Source: Parvularcula sp039818345 (GTDB taxonomy: Bacteria > Pseudomonadota > Alphaproteobacteria > Caulobacterales > Parvularculaceae). Taken from it: a stretch of DNA of 64,000 nt. This document shows positions 8,037-16,331 of the stretch, one piece after another (the first letter of the stretch is position 1; every line of letters starts with the position of its first letter). The stretch spans positions 146,024 through 210,023 of the forward strand of contig JBCBUC010000002.1 of NCBI GenBank assembly GCA_039818345.1. Reading direction: 5' to 3'. A program made the translations under genes and the position numbers. The notes beneath the pieces were generated by a model. It saw nothing but the letters and a program-made list of their open reading frames with translations. It was not told the origin of the DNA and did no database searches.

Positions 8037-8546
8037 ATGAGTGAGACCCAAGGCCTCGATAGCCTGAAAGAGCTGGCCGAAGACGCTGGCGTGATCAACG
8101 AAGAAGTCCTCGGCACCGATGAAGAGACGATTGTTCTTGCGGAGCCGAAGATCGACGAGCTCGGTCGTTCGTATGCGACAGGTAAGCGGAAAACAGCCGT
8201 TGCGCGCGTTTGGATCAAACCAGGCTCTGGCAAAATCACGGTGAACAAAAAGGACTATACGGAGTATTTCGGTCGTCCTGTGCTTCAAATGGTGCTGCGC
8301 CAGCCTTTGGAAGCTGCTGAGCGCCTTGATCAGTTCGATGTGATTTGCACGGTGAAAGGGTCGGGTCCGTCCGGGCAGGCTGGCGCTGTGCGTCACGGCA
8401 TTTCGCGCGCCTTGACCTATTATGAGCCCGGCCTTCGCGCTGTTCTCAAAAAAGGTGGTTTTCTCACCCGCGACAGCCGTGCGGTCGAGCGGAAGAAATA
8501 CGGTAAGGCTAAAGCCCGCCGGAGTTTCCAGTTCTCCAAGCGCTAG
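8037..8546 (+). CDS. rpsI: 30S ribosomal protein S9
   Basis: The 169-residue protein has the S9 core from about residue 42 (RSYATGKRKTAVARVWIKPG) through DVICTVKGSGPSGQAGAVRHGISRAL to the C-terminal tail KAKARRSFQFSKR, whose last Lys-Arg contacts P-site tRNA. An acidic N-terminal extension of about 40 residues (LKELAEDAGVINEEVL) is typical of alphaproteobacterial S9 and absent from the E. coli protein. It follows rplM with a GAGGAGCGACGG ribosome site. A strong terminator closes the operon just downstream. Confidence 0.98.
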   Translation: MSETQGLDSLKELAEDAGVINEEVLGTDEETIVLAEPKIDELGRSYATGKRKTAVARVWIKPGSGKITVNKKDYTEYFGRPVLQMVLRQPLEAAERLDQFDVICTVKGSGPSGQAGAVRHGISRALTYYEPGLRAVLKKGGFLTRDSRAVERKKYGKAKARRSFQFSKR

Positions 8547-8569
8547 GATCGTTCTGCCGAATGTTTTCG

Positions 8570-8598
8570 AAAAAGCCCGCCTTTGGCGGGCTTTTTTT
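8570..8598 (+). terminator. Rho-independent terminator of the rplM-rpsI operon
   Basis: A perfect stem AAAAAGCCCGCC / GGCGGGCTTTTT encloses a TTT loop and runs into a seven-T tract. It lies 24 bases after the rpsI stop. This is a textbook intrinsic terminator. Confidence 0.95.
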
Positions 8599-8782
8599 GT
8601 TTTGCGCTGTGGATCGATCGCCTTGAGGAGCGGTCATCTGAAATTTCGCTGTCTCTATGAAGTTTCAGTGATCTAGTCGATTGGGTCTGTTATGCGCTGG
8701 ATAAGACATTACGTCTTGCTCTTCACAGGCGCGGATGCGACCAAGTACAACGAGCGCATCGCCTTTGGGGAGGTCGAGACCT

Positions 8783-9421
8783 ATGCACATGCTCATGACC
8801 ACCTTGCTGGCCTTGAGCCTAGCGTTTTCGCAAGCCTCGGACGCTGAACCCCCTGATTTTGGCGACGATTCGAGCACTTGGTCGAATGACGGCGAATGCG
8901 ATGATCCGCGCTTTGCAGGGCCTGGCATGACCCAAACGACACTCCTCGACAGCGACCGTTTCGCCGATGCCACTGATTGCCGGACGGCATATGAACGGGG
9001 TGATCTCTGGCTTGTCGACAAACCACCCTCTGGTGCTGCTACGGGATTCAGCGACGGCTCAGGCCCGGACTTCGGAAACGATTCGAGCCGATGGTCGAAC
9101 GATGGCGAGTGCGATGATCCGCGTTTTCAGGGTCCGGGCATGACGCCAACAACACTGCTTGACAGCGATCGTTTTGCTGACGCCACCGATTGTAAGACAG
9201 CCTTCGATGCAGGACAAATCTGGCTGGCAAATTCGGCTTCCACGCTCCCAACGCCCGACTTTGGTAACGACTCAAGCGAATGGGCCAATGATGGAGAGTG
9301 CGACGACCCACGTTTTGCCGGACCCGGCATGACGCTCACCACTCTTCTTGATAGTGATCGCTTTGCCGATGCCACCGATTGCCGTGAGGCCTGGGAACGC
9401 GGACAGTTACGCCTGCGCTAG
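8783..9421 (+). CDS. Exported protein with three tandem DDSS/CDDPRF repeats
   Basis: The 212-residue product starts at ATG 8783, behind GGGGAGG. The N-terminus MHMLMTTLLALSLAFSQASDA is a signal peptide. The rest is three near-identical repeats of about 56-70 residues starting at 8852, 9065 and 9254. Each contains PDFG-D/N-DSS, W-x-NDGECDDPRF, GPGMT, TLLDSDRFADATDC and a closing acidic/aromatic stretch. Each repeat has two cysteines (GEC and ATDC), which may form a disulfide outside the cytoplasm. I know this repeat as a recurring feature of alphaproteobacterial exported proteins, but no biochemical role. The acidic residues could bind Ca2+, which is inference. A longer start at 8735 is open but less likely. 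Confidence 0.85.
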   Translation: MHMLMTTLLALSLAFSQASDAEPPDFGDDSSTWSNDGECDDPRFAGPGMTQTTLLDSDRFADATDCRTAYERGDLWLVDKPPSGAATGFSDGSGPDFGNDSSRWSNDGECDDPRFQGPGMTPTTLLDSDRFADATDCKTAFDAGQIWLANSASTLPTPDFGNDSSEWANDGECDDPRFAGPGMTLTTLLDSDRFADATDCREAWERGQLRLR

Positions 9422-9447
9422 CGGTTGTTGGCTTTCTTGGTGATCCG

Positions 9448-10275
9448 TTAGCGGCGGAATGTCAGCGCCACGCCGCCAAGAATCATCAAACTCGCAACCA
9501 AGAGGTCTGCGGTCAGCGGCTCGTGCAGCAAAGGAAGCGCAAGGACAGCTGTTAAGGGAGGCACCATCAGTTGCGTGCTCCCAGCAGTGAGCGCTGAAAG
9601 CCTAGGCAGGACAGCGTACCAAAGCGCATAACCAAGGCCAGATGTGATGGCTCCGGATAAAACGGCCAGTATCAAGCCGCTGGCCATTAATGACGCGTCG
9701 TCGGCGATGAGGACCAGTGGGCTAGCAACGAAGGCCGCGCCCACAAAATTACGCGCTGTGCGGAGTGTTGGTTCTGTCTGTCCTCGTCCCAGCAGCGTGT
9801 AGAACCCCCATGCGGCACCGGCAGCCATCATGAGCACCGCAGGCATCAGGGCCTGTTCACCGTCCCCAGGGCGCACCAGAATGAAAAGACCACCACACGC
9901 CAAAACCAGTCCACCGGTCACCCAACCGTCAACGCGTTCTCGCCGCATAAGCCCAGCACTGATGGTTGTCGCTTGGACGCAACCAAACAGCAAAAGAGCG
10001 CCGATCCCCGCGCCAAGCTCGAGATAGGCGAAGGAAAACCCGAGAACATAAACCAACAAGGCCAGGACGCCTTTGGCATCCTGACGTTGAGGCAACGGGT
10101 TTTTCCCTTGGACGATCATCATTGCCCCAAGAAGGGCGCCGCCCGAGGCGAGCCGGATCACGGAAAACCACGCCGCGCTAATCAAACCATTGTCGAGCGC
10201 TGCCCGTGTGAGGAGCGAGTTGCCGGCGAACGCCAAGAGGGCGAGGGCCACCATGGCAGCGGCGTGCGGCGACAT
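9448..10275 (-). CDS. EamA/DMT family transporter
   Basis: The 275-residue protein starts at ATG 10275 (a GTG three codons further upstream is also in frame). Around ten hydrophobic helices form two homologous halves of five. The first half has LLAFAGNSLLTRAAL and the second half AAGAAWGFYTLLGRG and GLGYALWYAVLPRLSALTAGSTQLMVPPLTAVLALPLL, the usual EamA pattern. Members of this superfamily export amino acids or other small metabolites; the substrate cannot be predicted. It is convergent with the repeat-protein gene, 26 bases away, and divergent from the response regulator gene. Confidence 0.9.
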   Translation of the reverse strand: MSPHAAAMVALALLAFAGNSLLTRAALDNGLISAAWFSVIRLASGGALLGAMMIVQGKNPLPQRQDAKGVLALLVYVLGFSFAYLELGAGIGALLLFGCVQATTISAGLMRRERVDGWVTGGLVLACGGLFILVRPGDGEQALMPAVLMMAAGAAWGFYTLLGRGQTEPTLRTARNFVGAAFVASPLVLIADDASLMASGLILAVLSGAITSGLGYALWYAVLPRLSALTAGSTQLMVPPLTAVLALPLLHEPLTADLLVASLMILGGVALTFRR

Positions 10276-10397
10276 CCTCAACACACGCGCCCATCCCGTC
10301 GCAGGAACGTGTTCAGCGTTTCAGCCAAGTTCATGTACACTCCCCTCATGCTCCGCCTTCATGCTATTCTGTTCGTGATGAACCCCGACACGTTACT

Positions 10398-10760
10398 GTG
10401 AGCCTGGCGGGCCGTCATATCCTCGTGGTGGAGGACGATCCCCTTGTGGCGACCCATCTTGAGGAGGTGCTGCGAGCGGCCGGCGCGGCGGTGACTACTC
10501 TTAATAGCGTAAGGCAGCTCGACGCTTTTGATCCGCATGAAGTTGACCTCGCCGTTCTCGACGTCAGTCTTGGCGATGGAGATGTCGGCGATCATTTGAC
10601 TGCATTATCGGCTGCGGGTGTGTGCTTGCTCTTCCATACGGGTACCGATGATATGGATACTATGGTGCGCGCCCACCCCGGTGCGCGCGTGCTGTCTAAA
10701 CCAAGCCGCGAGTCGGACCTTTTGGCATTATGCGTAAAGATGATGGCTGATGGCGCTTAA
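10398..10760 (+). CDS. Single-domain response regulator (CheY-like receiver)
   Basis: The 120-residue protein is a bare receiver domain. It has the acidic pair in VVEDDPLVATHLEE (residues 13-14), the phosphorylatable Asp near residue 55 in LAVLDVSLGD, a Thr in the HTGTDD switch and the conserved Lys in LSKPSRESDL. There is no output domain, so it probably works by protein interaction or as a phosphate shuttle. No histidine kinase is nearby. The start is GTG 10398, with no clear ribosome site. Its stop overlaps the convergent lipB stop by four bases. Confidence 0.88.
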   Translation: MSLAGRHILVVEDDPLVATHLEEVLRAAGAAVTTLNSVRQLDAFDPHEVDLAVLDVSLGDGDVGDHLTALSAAGVCLLFHTGTDDMDTMVRAHPGARVLSKPSRESDLLALCVKMMADGA

Positions 10761-11464
10761 ACAGCATTTTTAATAGATGCTCCTGGTGCGTCGCCGATTA
10801 TTGTCGGTCCAAAGATCACCTCAAATGATGAACGGAGTGCATCGTCCAGTGCTTTCATATCGCCCCCGTGTCCTAGGCTTTCGAGACTAGCGACGCCGTA
10901 GCGCGGGTCGGCAATGCCGCACGGAACGATGCCGCCAAAATGATCGAGGTTCGGCGCGACGTTGATCGATATTCCGTGAAAGGTCACCCAACGCCGAAGC
11001 CGTATCCCTAGGGCCGCGACTTTGTCCTCGCGTTCATCATCTTGCTTGACCCATACACCTATTCTATCGGTTCGCGGGCTGCTATCGACCCCGAGATGGG
11101 CGAGTGCTGTCACCACCCAGTCCTCCGCATCATGAACGAAACGGCGAACGTCTTTGGTGCGTCGATTGAGGTCGAGCATGAGGTAAGCGACCCGTTGTCC
11201 AGGCCCGTGATAGGTGTACTGACCACCGCGGGGACTTTTAAAAACGGGGAACGGCGCATCGGGCCGTAAGTCCTCCGGTTTGGCGCTCGTCCCCGCGGTG
11301 TAAAGCGGCGGATGTTCAAGAAGCCACACCGATTCTTGTCCCCCCGCTTGCACCTCAGCGACCATGGTGTCCATCGAGGCGCAGGCTTCGGGGTAGGGCA
11401 CCAGGCCTTCGGTTGTGCGCCAAGCGACTGGTTCGGTTGAGAAGTTCGGTTTGTCCTGATCCAT
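10757..11464 (-). CDS. lipB: Octanoyltransferase LipB
   Basis: The product is 235 residues from ATG 11464; an open TTG start 14 codons upstream lacks support. LipB moves octanoate from acyl carrier protein to lipoyl domains. Visible signatures are LLEHPPLYTAGTSA, SPRGGQYTYHGPGQRVAYLMLDL, the Lys in EDKVAALGIRLRRWVTFHG, INVAPNLDHFGGIVPCG with the catalytic Cys near residue 186, and GVASLESLG. These match the family in order and spacing. LipA is not in the window. The gene is transcribed leftwards, away from the tRNA-Leu gene. Confidence 0.95.
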   Translation of the reverse strand: MDQDKPNFSTEPVAWRTTEGLVPYPEACASMDTMVAEVQAGGQESVWLLEHPPLYTAGTSAKPEDLRPDAPFPVFKSPRGGQYTYHGPGQRVAYLMLDLNRRTKDVRRFVHDAEDWVVTALAHLGVDSSPRTDRIGVWVKQDDEREDKVAALGIRLRRWVTFHGISINVAPNLDHFGGIVPCGIADPRYGVASLESLGHGGDMKALDDALRSSFEVIFGPTIIGDAPGASIKNAV

Positions 11465-11566
11465 CAGACAGAAATGCGCCCAACGGGTGATGATTCCAAC
11501 CCGCAATGCTTGCGCGGCCTTGGTCCTTTTGCTATCGGCGCCGCTCGCGCAGGTTTCTGCGCCGAT

Positions 11567-11653
11567 GCGGTCGTGGCGGAATTGGTAGACGCGCAGCGTT
11601 GAGGTCGCTGTGGGGTAAAACCCGTGGAAGTTCGAGTCTTCTCGACCGCACCA
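11567..11653 (+). tRNA. tRNA-Leu (anticodon GAG)
   Basis: The acceptor stem GCGGTCG pairs with CGACCGC, followed by A and an encoded CCA. The anticodon stem CAGCG/CGCTG encloses TTGAGGT, placing GAG at 11601-11603. A long variable arm (TGGGGTAAAACCCG) and a T-arm with GTTCGAGTC fit a class II leucine tRNA of 87 bases. Confidence 0.97.
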
Positions 11654-11862
11654 TTATCTGGACGCTGCTGACTGCGGTCATTTTGGCGCGGATTGCATTC
11701 TAAGAGGGAGCCCTACTCGTCACCGATTTGCTCTCAAGATGCGTGGTGTATTCGTTTACACCGGCCGGTCGCTTAGGGCGCTCGATTCAATTCAGGTGCC
11801 CTCATGTCCACGATTTTTTTGCTGGCCCATCCCAATGGCGGTTCATTGCGGATTAGGATGAT

Positions 11863-14301
11863 TCAACCGTCGAGTGCGTAAGCGATCACATAGCCGCCCT
11901 GTCCGTCTCGGATGCTTTTGGAGTCAGTATACGTACCGTTCGCTGGGTCTCGTGGGTAGCGCCAGCTTGGATTGGGAACAGTCACGATAAGCGTTTGCCG
12001 TCCGCTTTGAGGCGCCACATAGGTCATGGGGGTTGCCTGACTGTTCCCGGGGAGGTCGTCAGCCCACACCACTTTACCGGTCCGGACATTGAACGCTCTT
12101 ACAGTGGCATCCATCGTCGAACTCATAAATGTGAGCCCGCCGCGGGTCGTCAGCGTACCTGCGCGAACCGGGGTTCCGACTTGGAAGGGGAGGCCGCTGC
12201 GCCAGCCAAATGGGCCCGATGATTTCATGCTGCCGATCGGGCGGCTCCAAAGCAGCTCCTTCGTGTTGAGATCAATCACGGCAAGGCGTGACCAGGGTGG
12301 TTCGAAACAGGGCACTTGGGTTCCGATCCGCGCCATAAACGGCATGGTTAGTCCGTAATACTTGATGCGTTGATGATCATAGGGATCGTCGGGGTCAGGA
12401 TCACCCATAGGCGGTAGGGGACTATCGGGATCCATGTGTACAGCTGGATGATCTTGACCAAGAAGGAGTGCGGCCTGGGGCCCGGCTTCTGCCACCTGTT
12501 CTGGCGTAACGAGGATCGTTCGGTTGGCCAGAAGCATCGGCGCCGCAACCAAGAGCCCATGATCGGCATCGACCGACACGCTGCCCCAGTTAAAGCCCCC
12601 AAAATTGGCAGGAAATTGGAGCGAGCCGCCCCCTGTCACCGGCGGCGTGAAAAGGCCTTCATTCCGCATCGTGTGGTATTCGATCCTGCATAGCATCTGA
12701 TCGATTGGTGTGAGGCCCCACATATCGCGCTCACGTAAGACGGGATGAAAGTGTGGGAGCGGAGATTTCGGCTGGGTTGGGGAGAGGTACTCTCCTTCGG
12801 CAGGCGATTGAGGCACGGCGACTTCGGGGGTGGGGTGGACAGGCTCGCCATTGCGCCTATCGAGTAAGAAAATATCGCCCGTTTTCGTCGGTATAGCGAT
12901 GGAGGGTACCATGTCGCCATCGCGCTCGACATCGACCAACACAGGCTGCGCGGGCACATCGTAGTCCCAGATGTCATGATGGACTGTTTGGTATTTCCAA
13001 CGCGGATCGCCTGTCGCGGCGTCGAGGGCGACGACCGCGGAAGACCATTCGTCATCAAACGGACGACGAGCACCGCCAAAGTAGTCGGGCGCTGCGTTCC
13101 CGGTCGGCGCGTAAATGAGCCCAAGCTCTGGATCGTAGCTCATGATCGACCAAACATTCGGCGTTCCGCGGGTGTATGCTTCGCCTTCGGCAGGCTCACC
13201 GCGTTCGCCGGGTCTACCGAGGTCCCAAGCCCATACAAACTCTCCAGTAATGGCGTCGAAAGCCCTGACGACGCCAGACGGCATACCGAGGTTTTGGTTG
13301 TCGTTGACAAGGCCACCAACGACCAAGGAATTGCCCGCCACCAAGGGCGGTGAGGTGACATAATAAGCCGTGTCCGGATGTGGGCCCAACCCTCTCCGAA
13401 GATCGACTGATCCGCCTTCGCCAAAGCTGGTGCAGGGGCGCCCTGAGATTGCGTCGACGGCCAACAAACGTGCATCAATCGTAGCCGTGAGAATGCGCGC
13501 GGGACACTCCCCGTCGTAATCATCCAGCGTTTCGTGGTAGCTGATCCCGCGGCAGGTCCGTGCATATTGGTGGGACGTCGCGGGTTCGGCTGCGGGGTCG
13601 TAGCGCCAGACTTCGGAGCCGGTTTCTGCATCAATAGCTATAAGGACGTTCCGTGCTCCGCAGATGTAAAGAAGACTGCCCACCTGGATTGGTGTCATCT
13701 TGAAGTCATCATCGACGCCAGTGCGGAAGCGCCAAACTTCCTTAAGACCACTCACTGTCTCAAGATTGATGTCGTCAACACCGGAAAAACGAGAACCACC
13801 TGCGTCGTTACCGTAGTGACGCCACTCGCCCTTAGCCGCAGCAATGGCCCCCGTGCGCTCTGTACCACGACCATTTTGCGTGTATCCTGCAGTTGCAGCG
13901 AAGATGAGCGCGACGGCCCCAAGAGCCAAAGCGAACCCCGGGGCCTGCAATGACGACAGACCCAAGACGTTCCGGTCCTGCCGAATGGTGGAGCGGTACC
14001 ACGGCGTCAAAAACCAGCCTCCAACAACCATCCACGCTGCGAGCCTCGGCAGTATCGAGAGGAAGTCTCGCCCTGACTCAAAGAATGCCCAGAACACAGT
14101 GAGTGTCAGGATGGCGGCGTAAATCAGCGCTGCATCGCCGCGCCGTCGAATGAGTTGGACGACAACTGCCACCACTGCCAGACCGGCGAGGACATAATAA
14201 TAGTTTCCGCCCATCCAGACCAAGGCTGCGCCACCAAGGGTGAGGAGCGCTCCCACGAGCGATAAGAAGACAATGAAGGCCCAATGAACGACGCGTACCA
14301 A
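11863..14301 (-). CDS. Membrane-bound PQQ-dependent dehydrogenase (glucose/quinate/shikimate family)
   Basis: The 812-residue protein has five membrane helices in its first 145 residues (for example FIVFLSLVGALLTLGGAALVWM), then an eight-bladed propeller with tryptophan-docking segments. The catalytic region HHDIWDYDVPAQPVLVD and the lysine in IPTKTGDIFLLDRRNGEPV correspond to the Asp and Lys of E. coli glucose dehydrogenase. C-terminal GGLTFMSSTMDATVRAFNVRTGKVVW is also typical. Such enzymes oxidise sugars or cyclic alcohols in the periplasm and pass electrons to ubiquinone. The substrate here is unknown. It is followed in the same direction by SDR and VOC genes upstream of it, suggesting a catabolic cluster. 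No pqq biosynthesis genes are present. Confidence 0.92.
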   Translation of the reverse strand: MVRVVHWAFIVFLSLVGALLTLGGAALVWMGGNYYYVLAGLAVVAVVVQLIRRRGDAALIYAAILTLTVFWAFFESGRDFLSILPRLAAWMVVGGWFLTPWYRSTIRQDRNVLGLSSLQAPGFALALGAVALIFAATAGYTQNGRGTERTGAIAAAKGEWRHYGNDAGGSRFSGVDDINLETVSGLKEVWRFRTGVDDDFKMTPIQVGSLLYICGARNVLIAIDAETGSEVWRYDPAAEPATSHQYARTCRGISYHETLDDYDGECPARILTATIDARLLAVDAISGRPCTSFGEGGSVDLRRGLGPHPDTAYYVTSPPLVAGNSLVVGGLVNDNQNLGMPSGVVRAFDAITGEFVWAWDLGRPGERGEPAEGEAYTRGTPNVWSIMSYDPELGLIYAPTGNAAPDYFGGARRPFDDEWSSAVVALDAATGDPRWKYQTVHHDIWDYDVPAQPVLVDVERDGDMVPSIAIPTKTGDIFLLDRRNGEPVHPTPEVAVPQSPAEGEYLSPTQPKSPLPHFHPVLRERDMWGLTPIDQMLCRIEYHTMRNEGLFTPPVTGGGSLQFPANFGGFNWGSVSVDADHGLLVAAPMLLANRTILVTPEQVAEAGPQAALLLGQDHPAVHMDPDSPLPPMGDPDPDDPYDHQRIKYYGLTMPFMARIGTQVPCFEPPWSRLAVIDLNTKELLWSRPIGSMKSSGPFGWRSGLPFQVGTPVRAGTLTTRGGLTFMSSTMDATVRAFNVRTGKVVWADDLPGNSQATPMTYVAPQSGRQTLIVTVPNPSWRYPRDPANGTYTDSKSIRDGQGGYVIAYALDG

Positions 14302-14332
14302 AGGTCTACTCCCACGCTAACAGCGGTTGGTC

Positions 14333-15091
14333 TTACATCGGATGAATGGTGTGCCCACCATCCATGATGATGCTCTGCCCGGTCATGAAATCACTATAGT
14401 CCGAGGCCAAGAACACGGCGATGCCTTCCATGTCCCGGAGCTCCCCAATCCGACCGATGGCGGAGCGGCGTTTGCATGCATCTTGGAACGCGGCGCTGGT
14501 CTGTACGGACATGTCGGTCTCGATAAATCCTGGCAAGACGGCGTTCACCTGGATGCCTGCTTGACCGAGTTCTATTGCTAGCGCCTGAACCAGACCGCGG
14601 ACCGCAGCTTTCGTTGTGGAGTAGCCAGCCGCGCCGCCCGTTCCTAGAAGCGCTGCGACCGAAGAGGTGACGATCAGCTTACCACCTTTTTGCCTCGCGA
14701 GCATATGCTCGGTCACGGGGGCGAACGTCTGCACAACACTCATAAGGTTGAGGTCGATCGTTTCTAGCCAGGTTTCGCGCTTTGTTTGATGAGACATCCC
14801 GCGGAAACCTCCGCCACCTGCGTTGGCAAAGCAGGCGTCGATATGGCCAAACCGCTTGATGGTCTCCTCGAATGCCTCAGCGACCTGATTTTCATCGGTC
14901 ACATCACAAACGAATGCTTCGACATCGCCGCCCATATCACGCAGCTCAGCGGCAGCGTCGCTGTTCTTCGTGGTGTTCCGTCCCCAGATGGCGACGCTTC
15001 CACCAGCCTTTACCAACCCGCGACCGAAAGCCAGTCCAACCCCGCCATTACCACCTGTAATAATTGCGGTTTTTCCGCTAAGATCAAACAT
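14333..15091 (-). CDS. SDR family oxidoreductase
   Basis: The 252-residue classical short-chain dehydrogenase has the nucleotide motif TGGNGGVG at residues 12-19, a D in CDVTDENQV, NAGG near residue 90, the catalytic Ser at about 143-144 and Y157-x-x-x-K161 (YSTTK). The C-terminus PGFIETDM and SGQSIIMDGG are family-typical. A good ribosome site (AGGAGA) lies upstream of ATG 15091. It sits between the PQQ dehydrogenase and the VOC lipoprotein on the same strand, with short gaps, so an operon is likely. The substrate is an alcohol or ketone of unknown identity. Confidence 0.92.
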   Translation of the reverse strand: MFDLSGKTAIITGGNGGVGLAFGRGLVKAGGSVAIWGRNTTKNSDAAAELRDMGGDVEAFVCDVTDENQVAEAFEETIKRFGHIDACFANAGGGGFRGMSHQTKRETWLETIDLNLMSVVQTFAPVTEHMLARQKGGKLIVTSSVAALLGTGGAAGYSTTKAAVRGLVQALAIELGQAGIQVNAVLPGFIETDMSVQTSAAFQDACKRRSAIGRIGELRDMEGIAVFLASDYSDFMTGQSIIMDGGHTIHPM

Positions 15092-15108
15092 GCGATGAGT
15101 CTCCTCGA

Positions 15109-16158
15109 TTAAATTCCATTGTCTGCAAAATGCTGTGATGAGAATACGGACGTGGACGGCACTTTTTGAAAGCCGAGCAGGTTTCCGTCAGGGTCGCGGG
15201 CGAACACGATCTGCCCACCATCAGCGCTGATGATCTCGGTAACGCTCCGTGCACCGGCTTCAATCAAGCGTTCTCTTGCGGCTTCAACGCTGTTGACGTC
15301 ATAGACAATCATGCCAAGGCCAAGCGCATCCAGCGGGCGCGGATCATGGGGCACCTCCGTGGGATGGCTCACATATTGGGAAATCTCGAGTTCGAGATTT
15401 CTTGCCTGAAACCACGCCATCTTGATCTTTGAGCCTTCAAGGCCCGAGACCTTGTCGATATTTTCGCCGGAGAAGCCACCGAGCCGCCCAATATAACGGG
15501 GGTTGGGCTCGTCAAAGAGGATCGAATAGAACGCAACGGCGCGGTCGAGATCCGGCGTCGCTAGGGCAACATGCCGTATACGGTGGGTGTTCTTTGGAGG
15601 TTCGTCGAGATCCAGCTGACTGACGTCTACATGCTCGATCTCGAACACCACACCATCGGGGCTGCGCACATAGGCGTACTCGACTGGGTTGCGCGGGTTG
15701 AGCTGCACCATGTCCGGATCGCCAATGACGGCCGCTCCGCCACGCAGAAATGTTTGGTAGGTCTCGGTCTCTTTGAGTGCCTGGATGCAAAGATGGGCGA
15801 TGCCAGGTCCCTGGACGCCCATGGGAGGAGTCGCCTCAGCCGCCGCTGACCGCTCGTCGAATTCGATGAGTTGCACCTGCGCATTGGCTCCGCGCAGGAG
15901 CGTTGTCCGCGCTTCCACCCCCTCGCGTCCAACCAGATCGTCCCAATGAGGACCCGCAAGACGTCGTGGACCTTCGACAGGGGTGAGATTGGTGGCCTGA
16001 TACAGAAGCGCCTCGGAACGATCGAGGTCATTGACCACAATGCTCACATAGTTGACGCCTGTAATGGGTGTGTCCGGAGGTTCTCTATCTCCGCCAAAGC
16101 CGCCGCATGCTGCAAGCGCGAAGGCAAAGGCACATGCTGCAATCCGAGTGCGTATCAC
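15109..16158 (-). CDS. Two-domain VOC (glyoxalase/dioxygenase fold) lipoprotein
   Basis: The 349-residue protein starts at GTG 16158, after a GGAAGG ribosome site. A lipoprotein signal (CAFAFALAACGGFG) is followed by two VOC modules. The first runs from VNYVSIVVNDLDRSEALLYQ to VFEIEHVD, and the second from RHVALATPDLDRAVAFY to QIVFARDPDGNLLGFQKVP. Possible metal ligands include the His in HLCIQAL, the Glu in FEIEHV and the His in IRHVAL. A VOC protein with a lipid anchor is unusual, because most members are cytoplasmic. It may act on a periplasmic substrate of the neighbouring dehydrogenases, which is inference. It is divergent from the TonB receptor gene. Confidence 0.85.
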   Translation of the reverse strand: MIRTRIAACAFAFALAACGGFGGDREPPDTPITGVNYVSIVVNDLDRSEALLYQATNLTPVEGPRRLAGPHWDDLVGREGVEARTTLLRGANAQVQLIEFDERSAAAEATPPMGVQGPGIAHLCIQALKETETYQTFLRGGAAVIGDPDMVQLNPRNPVEYAYVRSPDGVVFEIEHVDVSQLDLDEPPKNTHRIRHVALATPDLDRAVAFYSILFDEPNPRYIGRLGGFSGENIDKVSGLEGSKIKMAWFQARNLELEISQYVSHPTEVPHDPRPLDALGLGMIVYDVNSVEAARERLIEAGARSVTEIISADGGQIVFARDPDGNLLGFQKVPSTSVFSSQHFADNGI

Positions 16159-16286
16159 CTGGTTTTCCTTCCCTAAAACGCTCTTTATTGGCGCTCTCTC
16201 AGTCAGGCACTAGCTTCTTATTCGCCAAATAGTCAATAAAATGTAGTATACCCCTTGAAGAACGTCGAGGTTTTGCGGCATTATTG

Positions 16287-16320
16287 GTCATTATGACAAA
16301 TAGGAGGCGTAAGACCTCCT
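16287..16320 (+). promoter_or_regulatory. Inverted repeats just upstream of the TonB receptor start
   Basis: Two small symmetric elements lie back to back. GTCAT-T-ATGAC at 16287-16297 is an odd-centred palindrome. AGGAGG (16302-16307) and CCTCCT (16315-16320) form a hairpin immediately before the GGGAGG ribosome site at 16321. The first may be an operator and the second could hide or expose the ribosome site. Both roles are inferred from sequence only. Confidence 0.35.
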
Positions 16321-16331
16321 GGGAGGAAAAT

